From the NCBI GenBank assembly GCA_024275135.1, contig JAJRZS010000051.1, positions 1 through 39,635 on the forward strand: a stretch of 39,635 nt of DNA, in the 5' to 3' direction. The notes beneath the pieces are model-generated. The model had not been told where the DNA came from and searched no databases. It saw nothing but the letters and a program-made list of their open reading frames with translations. Positions within the stretch are counted from its first letter, which is position 1, and every line of letters starts with the position of its first letter. This DNA is from Planctomycetota bacterium. Its GTDB lineage: Bacteria > Planctomycetota > UBA1135. Shown piece after piece: positions 8,527-15,431 of the stretch. Both the position numbers and the translations under genes were made by a program.

Positions 8527-8729
8527 GCCGGTGATGAGCAAGTCGTGAAACTGCTACCGCCTTCACGCTAAAGTTTTGGTTTCCCGGGCGCGAGGCAAAA
8601 CGGAGGTCCGTCCAATCGGGCGGTTGGCTCGACATCTTTCCATGCTTGTACTTCCACAGTCCAAACAGCTATGACGAAAGACGATCGCATATTCCTTGGT
8701 TGCCGCAAACGAGGGTATCCCGTCAAAAT

Positions 8730-9188
8730 TCATCGCCATCTACGCAGAAAAACCCTTGTTCGTCGGCGGCGCCTTCGCCGTTTGGGTCGACGCAAGCCGT
8801 CGACATTGAGATTATGCGTGGCTTTGGTGGAATGACCAGCTTGACGCATGAGCGCTTTCCAAGCCTCTCCGTGTGGTGGCGCAGACAAACCATAGCGTGC
8901 GGTGATGACTAAATGAGCTAATTCATGCACCACCACGGGTTCCATTTCCTCTGGATGACGGCCAAGCAGCAAGGGGTTGAGCTCTAACACCCCCTCCTCT
9001 AATAACGCCCGGCCAATGGTGGTCCGTAGTCGCGGATTCCAACACCAACGCAGTTTTGAAGCCAAGTCTTGCGCCTGCCACAACTGCAAATGCCGCTGTA
9101 TCACTTCCTCAATCTGTCCCGGAGGCCAAGCCTGCAGCAAAGTGGCAATGCTACGGCGTTCGCGCTCAAGAGGATTTTGTTCCGCCAT
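8730..9188 (-). CDS. SprT-like zinc metalloprotease-fold protein
   Basis: A 152-residue protein. Its start is placed at ATG 9188, 2 nt after the nagA stop. The zincin motif VVVHELAHLVITARYG (HExxH type) is followed about 18 residues later by PPHGEAWKALM, whose His is the third zinc ligand in the SprT/YpsC-like family. The N-terminal half (WQAQDLASKLRWCWNPRLR) matches the helix-strand region that precedes the zinc site in this family. The C-terminus ends in an unusually basic tail of consecutive Arg/Lys (RRPKRRRRRRRTR), which could bind nucleic acid. It is the last gene of the rsmD-nagA operon. Family members include DNA-protein crosslink proteases, but the substrate here is unknown. Confidence 0.8.
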   Translation of the reverse strand: MAEQNPLERERRSIATLLQAWPPGQIEEVIQRHLQLWQAQDLASKLRWCWNPRLRTTIGRALLEEGVLELNPLLLGRHPEEMEPVVVHELAHLVITARYGLSAPPHGEAWKALMRQAGHSTKATHNLNVDGLRRPKRRRRRRRTRVFLRRWR

Positions 9189-9190
9189 GC

Positions 9191-10327
9191 CTAAACCACT
9201 TGACGTCCGCCTACCCAAACCGAACCCAAGCTCAAGTCTGGTTCAAGAACCACAAAATCGGCGCGATGCCCCTCACGCAAAACTCCGCAATCACCAAAAA
9301 ACCGACCAGGGTTTTCGCAGCCCAAACGCACCACATCCGCCATGCTTAAACAGCCCTCGCGGTGGGCACGTAATAAAAGCTCGGGCAAGGGATCCAAGGT
9401 GCCAGCCAGATGGCCTTGTTTATCGACAGCGGAACCACCGCGGCGGCTAAGTGTTTGGCCTCCTGCGGAAAAGGATGAGGCCACCAAACCAGCATGGGAA
9501 AGATTGTCGGAAACGGCAAGCAAACTGTTTTTCAACTCTGGGGTTCGAGCCCAAAGTTTTAAAGTTTCAGGAGCCACATGCATCAAATCGGGAATCACCC
9601 CCACATAATCTGCAAACCCTGCCATTGCAAAACCTATTGGGCCAGGCTCCCGCGCCTGCAAAGGAGGCATGCGGTTGCCAAGATGAGTGATGCCGCAACC
9701 GCCATTGGCCGCAAACGCTATGCAATGCCGGTAATCGGCTTGGGTGTGGCCGATGGAAGGGCAAACTCCAGCGGCACGCAGTACCTCTACAGCGTCTAAG
9801 GAACCCGGCAACTCCGCAGCCAAGGTGCATTGCCTTAACCAGCCACCGCAAGCCTTCACCAACTGGCGGGCAGCTTTGGTGGATGGGGTTAGCAAATGCT
9901 TGCGCGGCAGAGCTCCGCGCATCGACGGAGCAATAAAGGGGCCTTCCACATGCCAGCCCAAAACCCTGGTGCGTGCGGTGCCCCGGTGCAACTTCCAATT
10001 CTGCCAACGCTTGGCAGCCATACGCAACTCTGAGATGGACAGCGGGTAAAAACCGGCCAAGGCGGTGGTCACCCCGGCGGCAGCCAAAGCACGCGTCATG
10101 CGCTGCAAATCTTTGGCGCTCCCGGTGCTGCAATCGACGCCGGAAAAGCCATGACATAAGGTGTCCACAAATCCAGGCAGGATGCGTGTTCGTCCGAAAT
10201 CGGCGCAAACATGTCCTTTGGGTGGTGGGGAAGAAAAACCGAGTTGCGCAATTTTGCCACCACGCCACAGCATCCACCCCGACGCAAACCTACGTCCGTT
10301 CCAAAGTTGGGCTTGAATTCCTTGCAT
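9191..10327 (-). CDS. nagA: N-acetylglucosamine-6-phosphate deacetylase
   Basis: A 378-residue amidohydrolase that deacetylates GlcNAc-6-phosphate in amino-sugar recycling. The start ATG 10327 overlaps the rsmD stop (TAATG). Visible metal and catalytic motifs are Glu in GWHVEGPFIAPSMRGAL, His in SIGHTQADY, His in THLGNRMPPL followed by the REPGPIGFAM loop, and the catalytic Asp in LLAVSDNLSHAGL. The first metal motif is changed: PGFVDTLCHGFSGVD has only one of the usual two His. E. coli NagA also departs from HxH here and uses a single metal, so this may mean a mononuclear enzyme. It sits between rsmD and a SprT-like gene, so the operon is not devoted to one pathway. Confidence 0.85.
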   Translation of the reverse strand: MQGIQAQLWNGRRFASGWMLWRGGKIAQLGFSSPPPKGHVCADFGRTRILPGFVDTLCHGFSGVDCSTGSAKDLQRMTRALAAAGVTTALAGFYPLSISELRMAAKRWQNWKLHRGTARTRVLGWHVEGPFIAPSMRGALPRKHLLTPSTKAARQLVKACGGWLRQCTLAAELPGSLDAVEVLRAAGVCPSIGHTQADYRHCIAFAANGGCGITHLGNRMPPLQAREPGPIGFAMAGFADYVGVIPDLMHVAPETLKLWARTPELKNSLLAVSDNLSHAGLVASSFSAGGQTLSRRGGSAVDKQGHLAGTLDPLPELLLRAHREGCLSMADVVRLGCENPGRFFGDCGVLREGHRADFVVLEPDLSLGSVWVGGRQVV

Positions 10328-10902
10328 TATCCTGCGGGGCGATGCCACCAGTAAAGGGAAGTGCTGCTGTAATCGCGGCGGCAGAGTCCGGGGAGTTGGC
10401 TCCTTTCCTCCTCGTTGAGGATACCGCGCGGAGTATGGACCACAGCGCAGCCCTGGGCGGCCAAGTGCTGCGTCAAAGCCACAAACAAGGCCCAAGCTTT
10501 GCTGCGACGCGCCCCCCCCTGACGAAAATCATCATAGGGCGGGTCGAAAAACAGCAAATCAGGGGCAACACCCAAATTCGGCATCTGCGGCAAGCGATGC
10601 GCATCAACTCCCAAACAACGGTGCCGCTCTTCCACCCCTAAGAGCCGGGCGTTGGCCTCGATTTGCTGGCGTGCCTTATAGCTCAATTCCACAGCCAAAA
10701 CTTGGGCAGCCCCGCGGGACAGGGCCTCAAAACCCAAGATGCCGCTGCCGGCATAGACATCCCACACCACCGCTCCTGGCACCTGCTCTTGCAAATGGTT
10801 GAACAGCCCCTCTCGCGCCCGTTCCACCAAGGGACGGGTGGCCTGTACTTTCGGCACTTTGAGCCGACGCCCGCGAAACTCTCCGGCAGTGATGCGTAGC
10901 AT
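10327..10902 (-). CDS. rsmD: 16S rRNA (guanine966-N2)-methyltransferase
   Basis: A 191-residue SAM-dependent methyltransferase modifying 16S rRNA in the 30S subunit. The family N-terminus MLRITAGEFRGRRLKVP and the RPLVERAREGLFNHL region are present. VWDVYAGSGILGFEALSRGA is SAM motif I and LLFFDPPYDD is the catalytic DPPY motif. The full expected length is present. It starts 23 bp from the divergent pdxJ start. The minus-strand hexamer TATTCT, 9 nt upstream of the ATG, may be its -10 element. Confidence 0.92.
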   Translation of the reverse strand: MLRITAGEFRGRRLKVPKVQATRPLVERAREGLFNHLQEQVPGAVVWDVYAGSGILGFEALSRGAAQVLAVELSYKARQQIEANARLLGVEERHRCLGVDAHRLPQMPNLGVAPDLLFFDPPYDDFRQGGARRSKAWALFVALTQHLAAQGCAVVHTPRGILNEEERSQLPGLCRRDYSSTSLYWWHRPAG

Positions 10903-10910
10903 GGAAAGCG

Positions 10911-10917
10911 TAGAATA
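10911..10917. promoter_or_regulatory. Overlapping divergent -10 elements for rsmD and pdxJ
   Basis: The 23-bp gap between the two starts contains TAGAAT on the plus strand (10911-10916, 9 nt before the pdxJ ATG) and TATTCT on the minus strand (10917-10912, 9 nt before the rsmD ATG). Both resemble -10 hexamers at the same short distance from a start codon. The upstream promoter parts would lie inside the opposite gene. No -35 was recognised. Confidence 0.35.
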
Positions 10918-10925
10918 CGCGCGCC

Positions 10926-11660
10926 ATGCCTCGACTCCACGTCAACATCGACCATGTCGCAACTTTGCGACAAGCTCGCCTCTCCACAGAACCCGACCCC
11001 GTGTTGGCAGCTGGGCTTTGTGAGCTCGCTGGCGCCAACGGCATCACGGTTCATTTGCGCGAAGACCGTCGGCATATTCAAGAGCGAGATGTACGTTTGT
11101 TGCGGCAGACGGTTAAAACTCTGCTGAATTTGGAAATGGCGTGGACGGAAGCCATGCTGGCTCTAGCCCTAGAAGTTCAACCCGATCAGATTTGCGTGGT
11201 GCCCGAAAAGCGGGAAGAGCTCACCACTGAAGGCGGCTTGGATGCTGTGGCCTATGAAGAAAAAATTCGCAGCGGCTTGCCGGCCTTGCGCGAAGCAGGC
11301 ATCGAAGTGAGTTTGTTTGTGGATCCTGCCCCCGAAGCTTTGGAGGCCGCAGCGCGCGCGGGAGCCGATTTTGTGGAACTTCATACCGGCGCTTACGCCA
11401 ATGCGCGGGGTGCGCAGCGCGAAAACGAACTCAAACGCCTGCAAACAGCGGCCAACTATGCGCATGAGCTTGGCCTGCGAGTCAACGCCGGGCATGGACT
11501 CGATTACGAAAACGTGTTGCCGATTGCGCAGCTACCCTGGGTGGAAGAATTAAACATAGGCTATGCCATTTTGACGCGCGCGCTTTACGTTGGCCTGGAT
11601 CAAGCTGTGCGCGAAATGCAAGACCGCATCTTGGCTGCGGCCCCACCCGAAGGAGAATAA
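10926..11660 (+). CDS. pdxJ: Pyridoxine 5'-phosphate synthase
   Basis: A 244-residue TIM-barrel enzyme condensing 1-deoxyxylulose-5-phosphate with 3-amino-2-oxopropyl phosphate, the last ring-forming step of DXP-dependent vitamin B6 synthesis. Hallmarks are the N-terminal [15 protein letters not shown] (with the conserved Asn and His), [17 protein letters not shown], the [17 protein letters not shown] loop with catalytic Glu, and [14 protein letters not shown] plus EELNIGYAI near the C-terminus. The length is normal. No Shine-Dalgarno sequence is seen before the ATG. It is followed 6 nt later by a glycosyltransferase gene. Confidence 0.95.
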   Translation: MPRLHVNIDHVATLRQARLSTEPDPVLAAGLCELAGANGITVHLREDRRHIQERDVRLLRQTVKTLLNLEMAWTEAMLALALEVQPDQICVVPEKREELTTEGGLDAVAYEEKIRSGLPALREAGIEVSLFVDPAPEALEAAARAGADFVELHTGAYANARGAQRENELKRLQTAANYAHELGLRVNAGHGLDYENVLPIAQLPWVEELNIGYAILTRALYVGLDQAVREMQDRILAAAPPEGE

Positions 11661-11666
11661 GGCTGC

Positions 11667-12782
11667 ATGGCTGCGCCGTTTCCTGTCTTCATCAACGCTC
11701 GCTTCTTGACAGAGCCGCTTACCGGCCTGCAGCGTTGGGGCCGGGAAGTGTTGCTGGCATTGGATCAGATGGTGGAAGACGGCGTTATTTCGGCACATGC
11801 CTACCAATTTCATCTGCTCACCCCATCGATGCCGGAAACCCCGCCACCCTATCGGCATCTAGAAATCCAGGTACGACGGCCTTTGCGTTCCCATTTATGG
11901 GAACAAATGATTCTGCCTTATGCCGCCAGTGGGTTTTTGATGAACCTAAAAAACACGGCGCCGGTTGGGCACAGCAATATGTCGGTACAGATTCAGGATT
12001 TGCAACCCATCGCTCGCCCAGAAACGCACACGCGGATGTTTAATCGCGTTTATGGTTGGATTATGCCGCGTGCAGCAAAGCGGGCAAAAGTTTTATGCGC
12101 TTTGTCGGAAAGCACTGCAAGGGAAATCCACAAGTATTTTGGCATCGATCGAGAAAAGATTACAGTCACCGGCGCCGGCCACGAACATGTGTTGGCAGTG
12201 GAACCAGAGCCTTCTATTCTGCAAAAACATGGGCTCGACTCCCGCGGATATTTGTTGGCAGTGTCTAGCTTGAATCCCAACAAAAACTTTCAGGCCATCT
12301 TACGCGCCATGCAATTGGCGGAAGTGCGCGTGCCCCTGGTGATTGCTGGTGGCACCAATCCGCGTGTGTTTGAAGGTAGCGATGGGCTGGAACATCTTCC
12401 GGATAACGCCCTCCATGTTGGGCGGGTGAGCGATGGTGAACTACGCGCTCTTTATGAAAACGCCCTTGGTTTTGTTTACCCCTCTTTTTATGAGGGCTGG
12501 GGTTTACCTCCTGGTGAGGCGATGTTGTTGGGCTGTCCAGTTATTTGCAGCCACACCACCTCGTTGCCGGAGGTCGGAGGGCAAGCGGTACTCTATTGCG
12601 ATCCAGCTGACGATGAATCCATTGCTAAGCAAATTTTTCGCTTAGTCGAAGATGGCCCATTGCGCCAAGAATTGTCGGCCTTGGGGCGCGCGGAGTCGAG
12701 CAAGCACACTTGGCGCGGAACCGCAGAAAAACTTTGGGCTGCGGTCGAGCCGGGCATTTTGGGTTTTCGAGAGTTTCCTTAG
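11667..12782 (+). CDS. Family GT4 glycosyltransferase
   Basis: A 371-residue GT-B fold enzyme transferring a sugar from a nucleotide-activated donor, probably in envelope polysaccharide synthesis. The N-terminal domain opens with FINARFLTEPLTGLQRWGRE, the acceptor-side pattern of GT4 enzymes acting after lipid-linked steps. The hinge YLLAVSSLNPNKNF and the donor-site motif FVYPSFYEGWGLPPGEAM, carrying the conserved E-x7-E pair, are clear. PEVGGQAVLYCDPAD follows as expected. GGAG-type bases near its start lie inside the pdxJ 3' end, so it is probably co-transcribed with pdxJ. Its end overlaps the end of the convergent lipoprotein gene by 4 bp. Donor and acceptor are unknown. Confidence 0.88.
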   Translation: MAAPFPVFINARFLTEPLTGLQRWGREVLLALDQMVEDGVISAHAYQFHLLTPSMPETPPPYRHLEIQVRRPLRSHLWEQMILPYAASGFLMNLKNTAPVGHSNMSVQIQDLQPIARPETHTRMFNRVYGWIMPRAAKRAKVLCALSESTAREIHKYFGIDREKITVTGAGHEHVLAVEPEPSILQKHGLDSRGYLLAVSSLNPNKNFQAILRAMQLAEVRVPLVIAGGTNPRVFEGSDGLEHLPDNALHVGRVSDGELRALYENALGFVYPSFYEGWGLPPGEAMLLGCPVICSHTTSLPEVGGQAVLYCDPADDESIAKQIFRLVEDGPLRQELSALGRAESSKHTWRGTAEKLWAAVEPGILGFREFP

Positions 12783-13792
12783 AAAGGTATGTCGTCGTCT
12801 TCTTGCATCTGCCCTTGCATGGAGCCCAGGGCCATTTGCACAAAAGTATCGATGGGGAACAGATTCCGGTCTTTGGCTGCTTCAAACTGGAAATGGTTGT
12901 CTGGGAACAAATTTTCCTGCACCACAAAGTTTTGAAACTCCAAGGAGAACGTCATGTTCATGATGCCTTCCATGCTCATGTCCATGTTCATGCTGGTAGG
13001 GAATCCAGTAAACCGATCAAAGCTCATGGCATATTCCATGTCTTGCATCATTGCAGCCGTTTGCGGATCATTGCCGTATTCGAAACCCTGCGGCCAGCCA
13101 TTTTTTAGTTTGGCCTTGATATGAACCTCGTTGCTATCAACGCGAAATTCGGTGATATCAGCCGTGACCAAATACATGCGGGCCCAGGTCGACGGATTGA
13201 TACCCTGTTCTAAAAACTCTTCCATATCCACGCCGTCGGGCAGAAAGGTGGAAAAATCGATATCGCTTTTCTCAAGGAAAGACCAGTAGACCTTCAACAT
13301 TTCCTCCATAAGATCGAGGTTGAGGGTGAACGTCATTTTTTCGATACCGATACCCGACTCTTTAACGGTGTTCAAAAGCCAATCATCCTGAAAGACCGGC
13401 TCGACAAAAAGTTTATCGCCGTTAGCGACGGCACGCACCGTTAAGGCCAAGGGCTCTTGCGGCATTCCGGGCCCTAATTCGAGGTGGCTTAAATCTAAAT
13501 GTAGGTTGACATTTTCCCGGAAGTGGCGAATGTCGGCGTAATCCACGTTGCCGTCCATTTGCACCTCCACCTCCATGTTTTGCATGACCATTTCCATCCC
13601 AATCTTGCCGAAGAAATCCATCTTGTATTCCTTCAGTTGCGTATCACAGGGTGGAAGAGAATCGACCCACTGCTCAAAGGATTCGGGAGTTATAGGTGGA
13701 GCGGTTGCTTGCAGGCCGGAGGGGGCCTCGGCATTCGACGGTTGCAGGGCGCAGGCGCCAAGGAGGAGCAGAGGGAGTATGCGGTGCGTCAT
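12779..13792 (-). CDS. Putative lipoprotein, paralogue of the next gene
   Basis: A 337-residue protein with a lipoprotein signal: MTHRILPLLLLGAC, with Cys14 after LGA as the lipidation residue. The mature region has many alternating beta segments rich in Met, Asp and Glu (MEMVMQNMEVEVQMDGNVD, FTLNLDLMEEMLKVYWS), suggesting a curved-sheet lipid-carrier-like fold (LolA/LppX type). That fold is an inference. The C-terminus TFVQMALGSMQ...DDDIPF resembles that of the neighbouring exported protein (PMLQMSLANAPG...EDDLEF), so the two are probably diverged tandem duplicates. A GC-rich hairpin separates them. Confidence 0.65.
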   Translation of the reverse strand: MTHRILPLLLLGACALQPSNAEAPSGLQATAPPITPESFEQWVDSLPPCDTQLKEYKMDFFGKIGMEMVMQNMEVEVQMDGNVDYADIRHFRENVNLHLDLSHLELGPGMPQEPLALTVRAVANGDKLFVEPVFQDDWLLNTVKESGIGIEKMTFTLNLDLMEEMLKVYWSFLEKSDIDFSTFLPDGVDMEEFLEQGINPSTWARMYLVTADITEFRVDSNEVHIKAKLKNGWPQGFEYGNDPQTAAMMQDMEYAMSFDRFTGFPTSMNMDMSMEGIMNMTFSLEFQNFVVQENLFPDNHFQFEAAKDRNLFPIDTFVQMALGSMQGQMQEDDDIPF

Positions 13793-13817
13793 GCGAGTAC
13801 TTGCTTGAACAAAGAAT

Positions 13818-13846
13818 GGCGGGCACCCAAAAACAAGGCACCCGCC
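13818..13846 (-). terminator. GC-rich intercistronic hairpin
   Basis: GGCGGGCACC (13818-13827) and GGCACCCGCC (13837-13846) form a 10-bp stem (two G-T pairs in the minus-strand RNA) with a 9-nt loop. It lies 22 nt downstream of the first paralogue's stop and upstream of the second paralogue's start. The bases after it on the minus strand (ATTCTTTGTT) are only moderately T-rich. It may terminate partially or set the relative expression of the pair. Confidence 0.45.
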
Positions 13847-13868
13847 GGATGGAGGAGGGCCGAGGGCC

Positions 13869-14696
13869 TTAAAACTCGAGATCGTCTTCAGCCTCTTCTG
13901 CCCCAGGGGCGTTGGCCAAAGACATTTGCAGCATCGGAGTGAGATCCATGACGGTTTCTCCCTCGGCTACGGTGAAGGTAAAGGTGCCTTCAGGAAAACT
14001 TTCCACCACGGCATTGTCGGAAGTGTCGACCACGGCTTTGCCTTCATCGAACTTCATTTCCAAACCGGAGAGGAACCAATGCTCCTTCTCGAAGGCAATA
14101 AAGCCTTCTACCCCTTCGCCAGAAAGGGTGTAGCGGCGAAGGCCTTCGCCCGAGCCATCTTCCTTGAAGGTGTAGCCTTCCAAGGCGCCATTGAGGAAGC
14201 CTTTCATCGCTTCGGCATTGAACTCGCCACCGCTAGGATTCATGCCACCACCAAGTTGCATTTGCATTAGCTTGGTTAGGGTAGCCAGGTCGACCTTGAT
14301 GGGACCATTGGCCATGCCCTGCGACATCTCTGCCATATTAGGAGAATTCAAGTAGAGGAAAGCGCCATCCGAAAGGATGAGAAAACTCATATCTTTCTGT
14401 TCACCGAATTCGTCTTCGGCCGACATCTGGATATCTACGGAGAAATGCTTGGTGTCTTGGTATTGCACTGCGGCGGTCATCTCCATTTTGGGAGTTTCGC
14501 CTTCGAATGCTTGAATGTGGAAAGTGGACTTCCAAGAATGATCCAAAATGGCTGGAACATGCTCCAAAATGGCGTTGAGAGCAGGATTGGTGGCAGCTTC
14601 GGCAACCGGGGCCTCTGTGGCCGGCTGATCTTGGGCGGACAGAGGCGCCAACAGGGCCGCAGCGACAGAGACTGGGAGAATGAGGTTCTTAAACAT
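13869..14696 (-). CDS. Exported protein, paralogue of the downstream lipoprotein
   Basis: A 275-residue protein. ATG 14696 is chosen because MFKNLILPVSVAAALLAPLSAQD is a textbook signal peptide (cleavage after LSA), while the longer frame puts 36 odd residues before it. After an Ala/Pro/Glu-rich linker the mature part alternates beta strands (MEMTAAVQYQDTKHFSVDI, FLILSDGAFLYLNSP, RRYTLSGEGVEGFIAF). This resembles periplasmic LolA-like or DUF2092-like sheets, though I cannot assign a family. Its acidic C-terminus resembles that of the following lipoprotein. A role in carrying or sensing a hydrophobic compound is possible but unproven. Confidence 0.65.
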   Translation of the reverse strand: MFKNLILPVSVAAALLAPLSAQDQPATEAPVAEAATNPALNAILEHVPAILDHSWKSTFHIQAFEGETPKMEMTAAVQYQDTKHFSVDIQMSAEDEFGEQKDMSFLILSDGAFLYLNSPNMAEMSQGMANGPIKVDLATLTKLMQMQLGGGMNPSGGEFNAEAMKGFLNGALEGYTFKEDGSGEGLRRYTLSGEGVEGFIAFEKEHWFLSGLEMKFDEGKAVVDTSDNAVVESFPEGTFTFTVAEGETVMDLTPMLQMSLANAPGAEEAEDDLEF

Positions 14697-14807
14697 GTGT
14701 CTGTTTCCGGGGAGGAAATTGGGGGCGTGATTGTAGCGTAGCCACGCAAACGGGCGACCTAATCCATACGCGCCAAGGGAAAAAAGGTTGGCCGCAGTTT
14801 GCAAAAC

Positions 14808-15326
14808 TCAGAACAAAGTAAGCAAGCTGAGCCCCCAATAACCCACCTGGAAGGCTCCCAGTGCCATTTTTGCCCCTTTCCCGAAAAGGACACCGCGAAA
14901 GGCCGCCCACCCAATTTGCCCAAGCCCACGCCCATCTCTTTGGGTGAAAGCCACTTCCATCAACACCGCCCCGGCCAGGGCGCCGCAAGCGGACCCCAAA
15001 AGAGTGCCCACTATCGGGATGGGAATCAGGGGGGTGCCGAAGATTGCACCCACAATGCCGCCCAAAAAGGCACCCCATTGTGCCGCGCGGCCACCCCCAG
15101 CACGCTTGGTAGTCCTCACCGCGAGGAACAATTCCAGAAATTCGGCGAAAGCAGCTGCGCCCAGCAGGACAAAAAGAGGCTTCCAGCCGAGTCCCAAGCT
15201 AGGGCCCAACAGACCAACCAAAGCAATCACCCAATTTCCAGGCAGGCTGAATGGAATCAGCAAGACTCCAACTAAGCCCCACAATACGCTGCCGACGGCG
15301 AGAAGAAGAGCAATCGCAGAATCCAT
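14808..15326 (-). CDS. DUF456 family membrane protein
   Basis: A 172-residue protein that is almost entirely hydrophobic, with five or six likely membrane helices. LVGVLLIPFSLPGNWVIALV carries the PGNW pattern of DUF456, and Gly-rich packing helices follow (AAQWGAFLGGIVGAIFGTP, GTLLGSACGALAGAVLMEVA). It ends with a further hydrophobic segment. Family function is unknown. It is divergent from clpB, with a 105-bp shared upstream region that contains a perfect inverted repeat. Confidence 0.82.
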   Translation of the reverse strand: MDSAIALLLAVGSVLWGLVGVLLIPFSLPGNWVIALVGLLGPSLGLGWKPLFVLLGAAAFAEFLELFLAVRTTKRAGGGRAAQWGAFLGGIVGAIFGTPLIPIPIVGTLLGSACGALAGAVLMEVAFTQRDGRGLGQIGWAAFRGVLFGKGAKMALGAFQVGYWGLSLLTLF

Positions 15327-15350
15327 GGCCCAAGTTTAGGCTCCCCCTCC

Positions 15351-15367
15351 CCTGCCAGATTGGCAGG
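15351..15367. promoter_or_regulatory. Perfect inverted repeat in the DUF456/clpB divergent region
   Basis: CCTGCCA-GAT-TGGCAGG is a perfect 7-3-7 palindrome, 25 bp from the DUF456 start and 64 bp from the clpB start. It does not match the CIRCE element (TTAGCACTC-N9-GAGTGCTAA), and I see no clear sigma-32-type promoter beside it. It is a candidate operator for a repressor controlling either gene. No direct evidence links it to heat shock. Confidence 0.35.
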
Positions 15368-15431
15368 ATGATGTGGGCATGAGGCTTGCATCTTATCGGA
15401 CGTTGGCGGCTCCTTGCTGCCCCTCAAAATC

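Noticed and set aside
15360..15388. TTGGCA as a -35 element for clpB
   Set aside because: No acceptable -10 hexamer at 16-18 bp, and the bases are better explained as the right arm of the palindrome.
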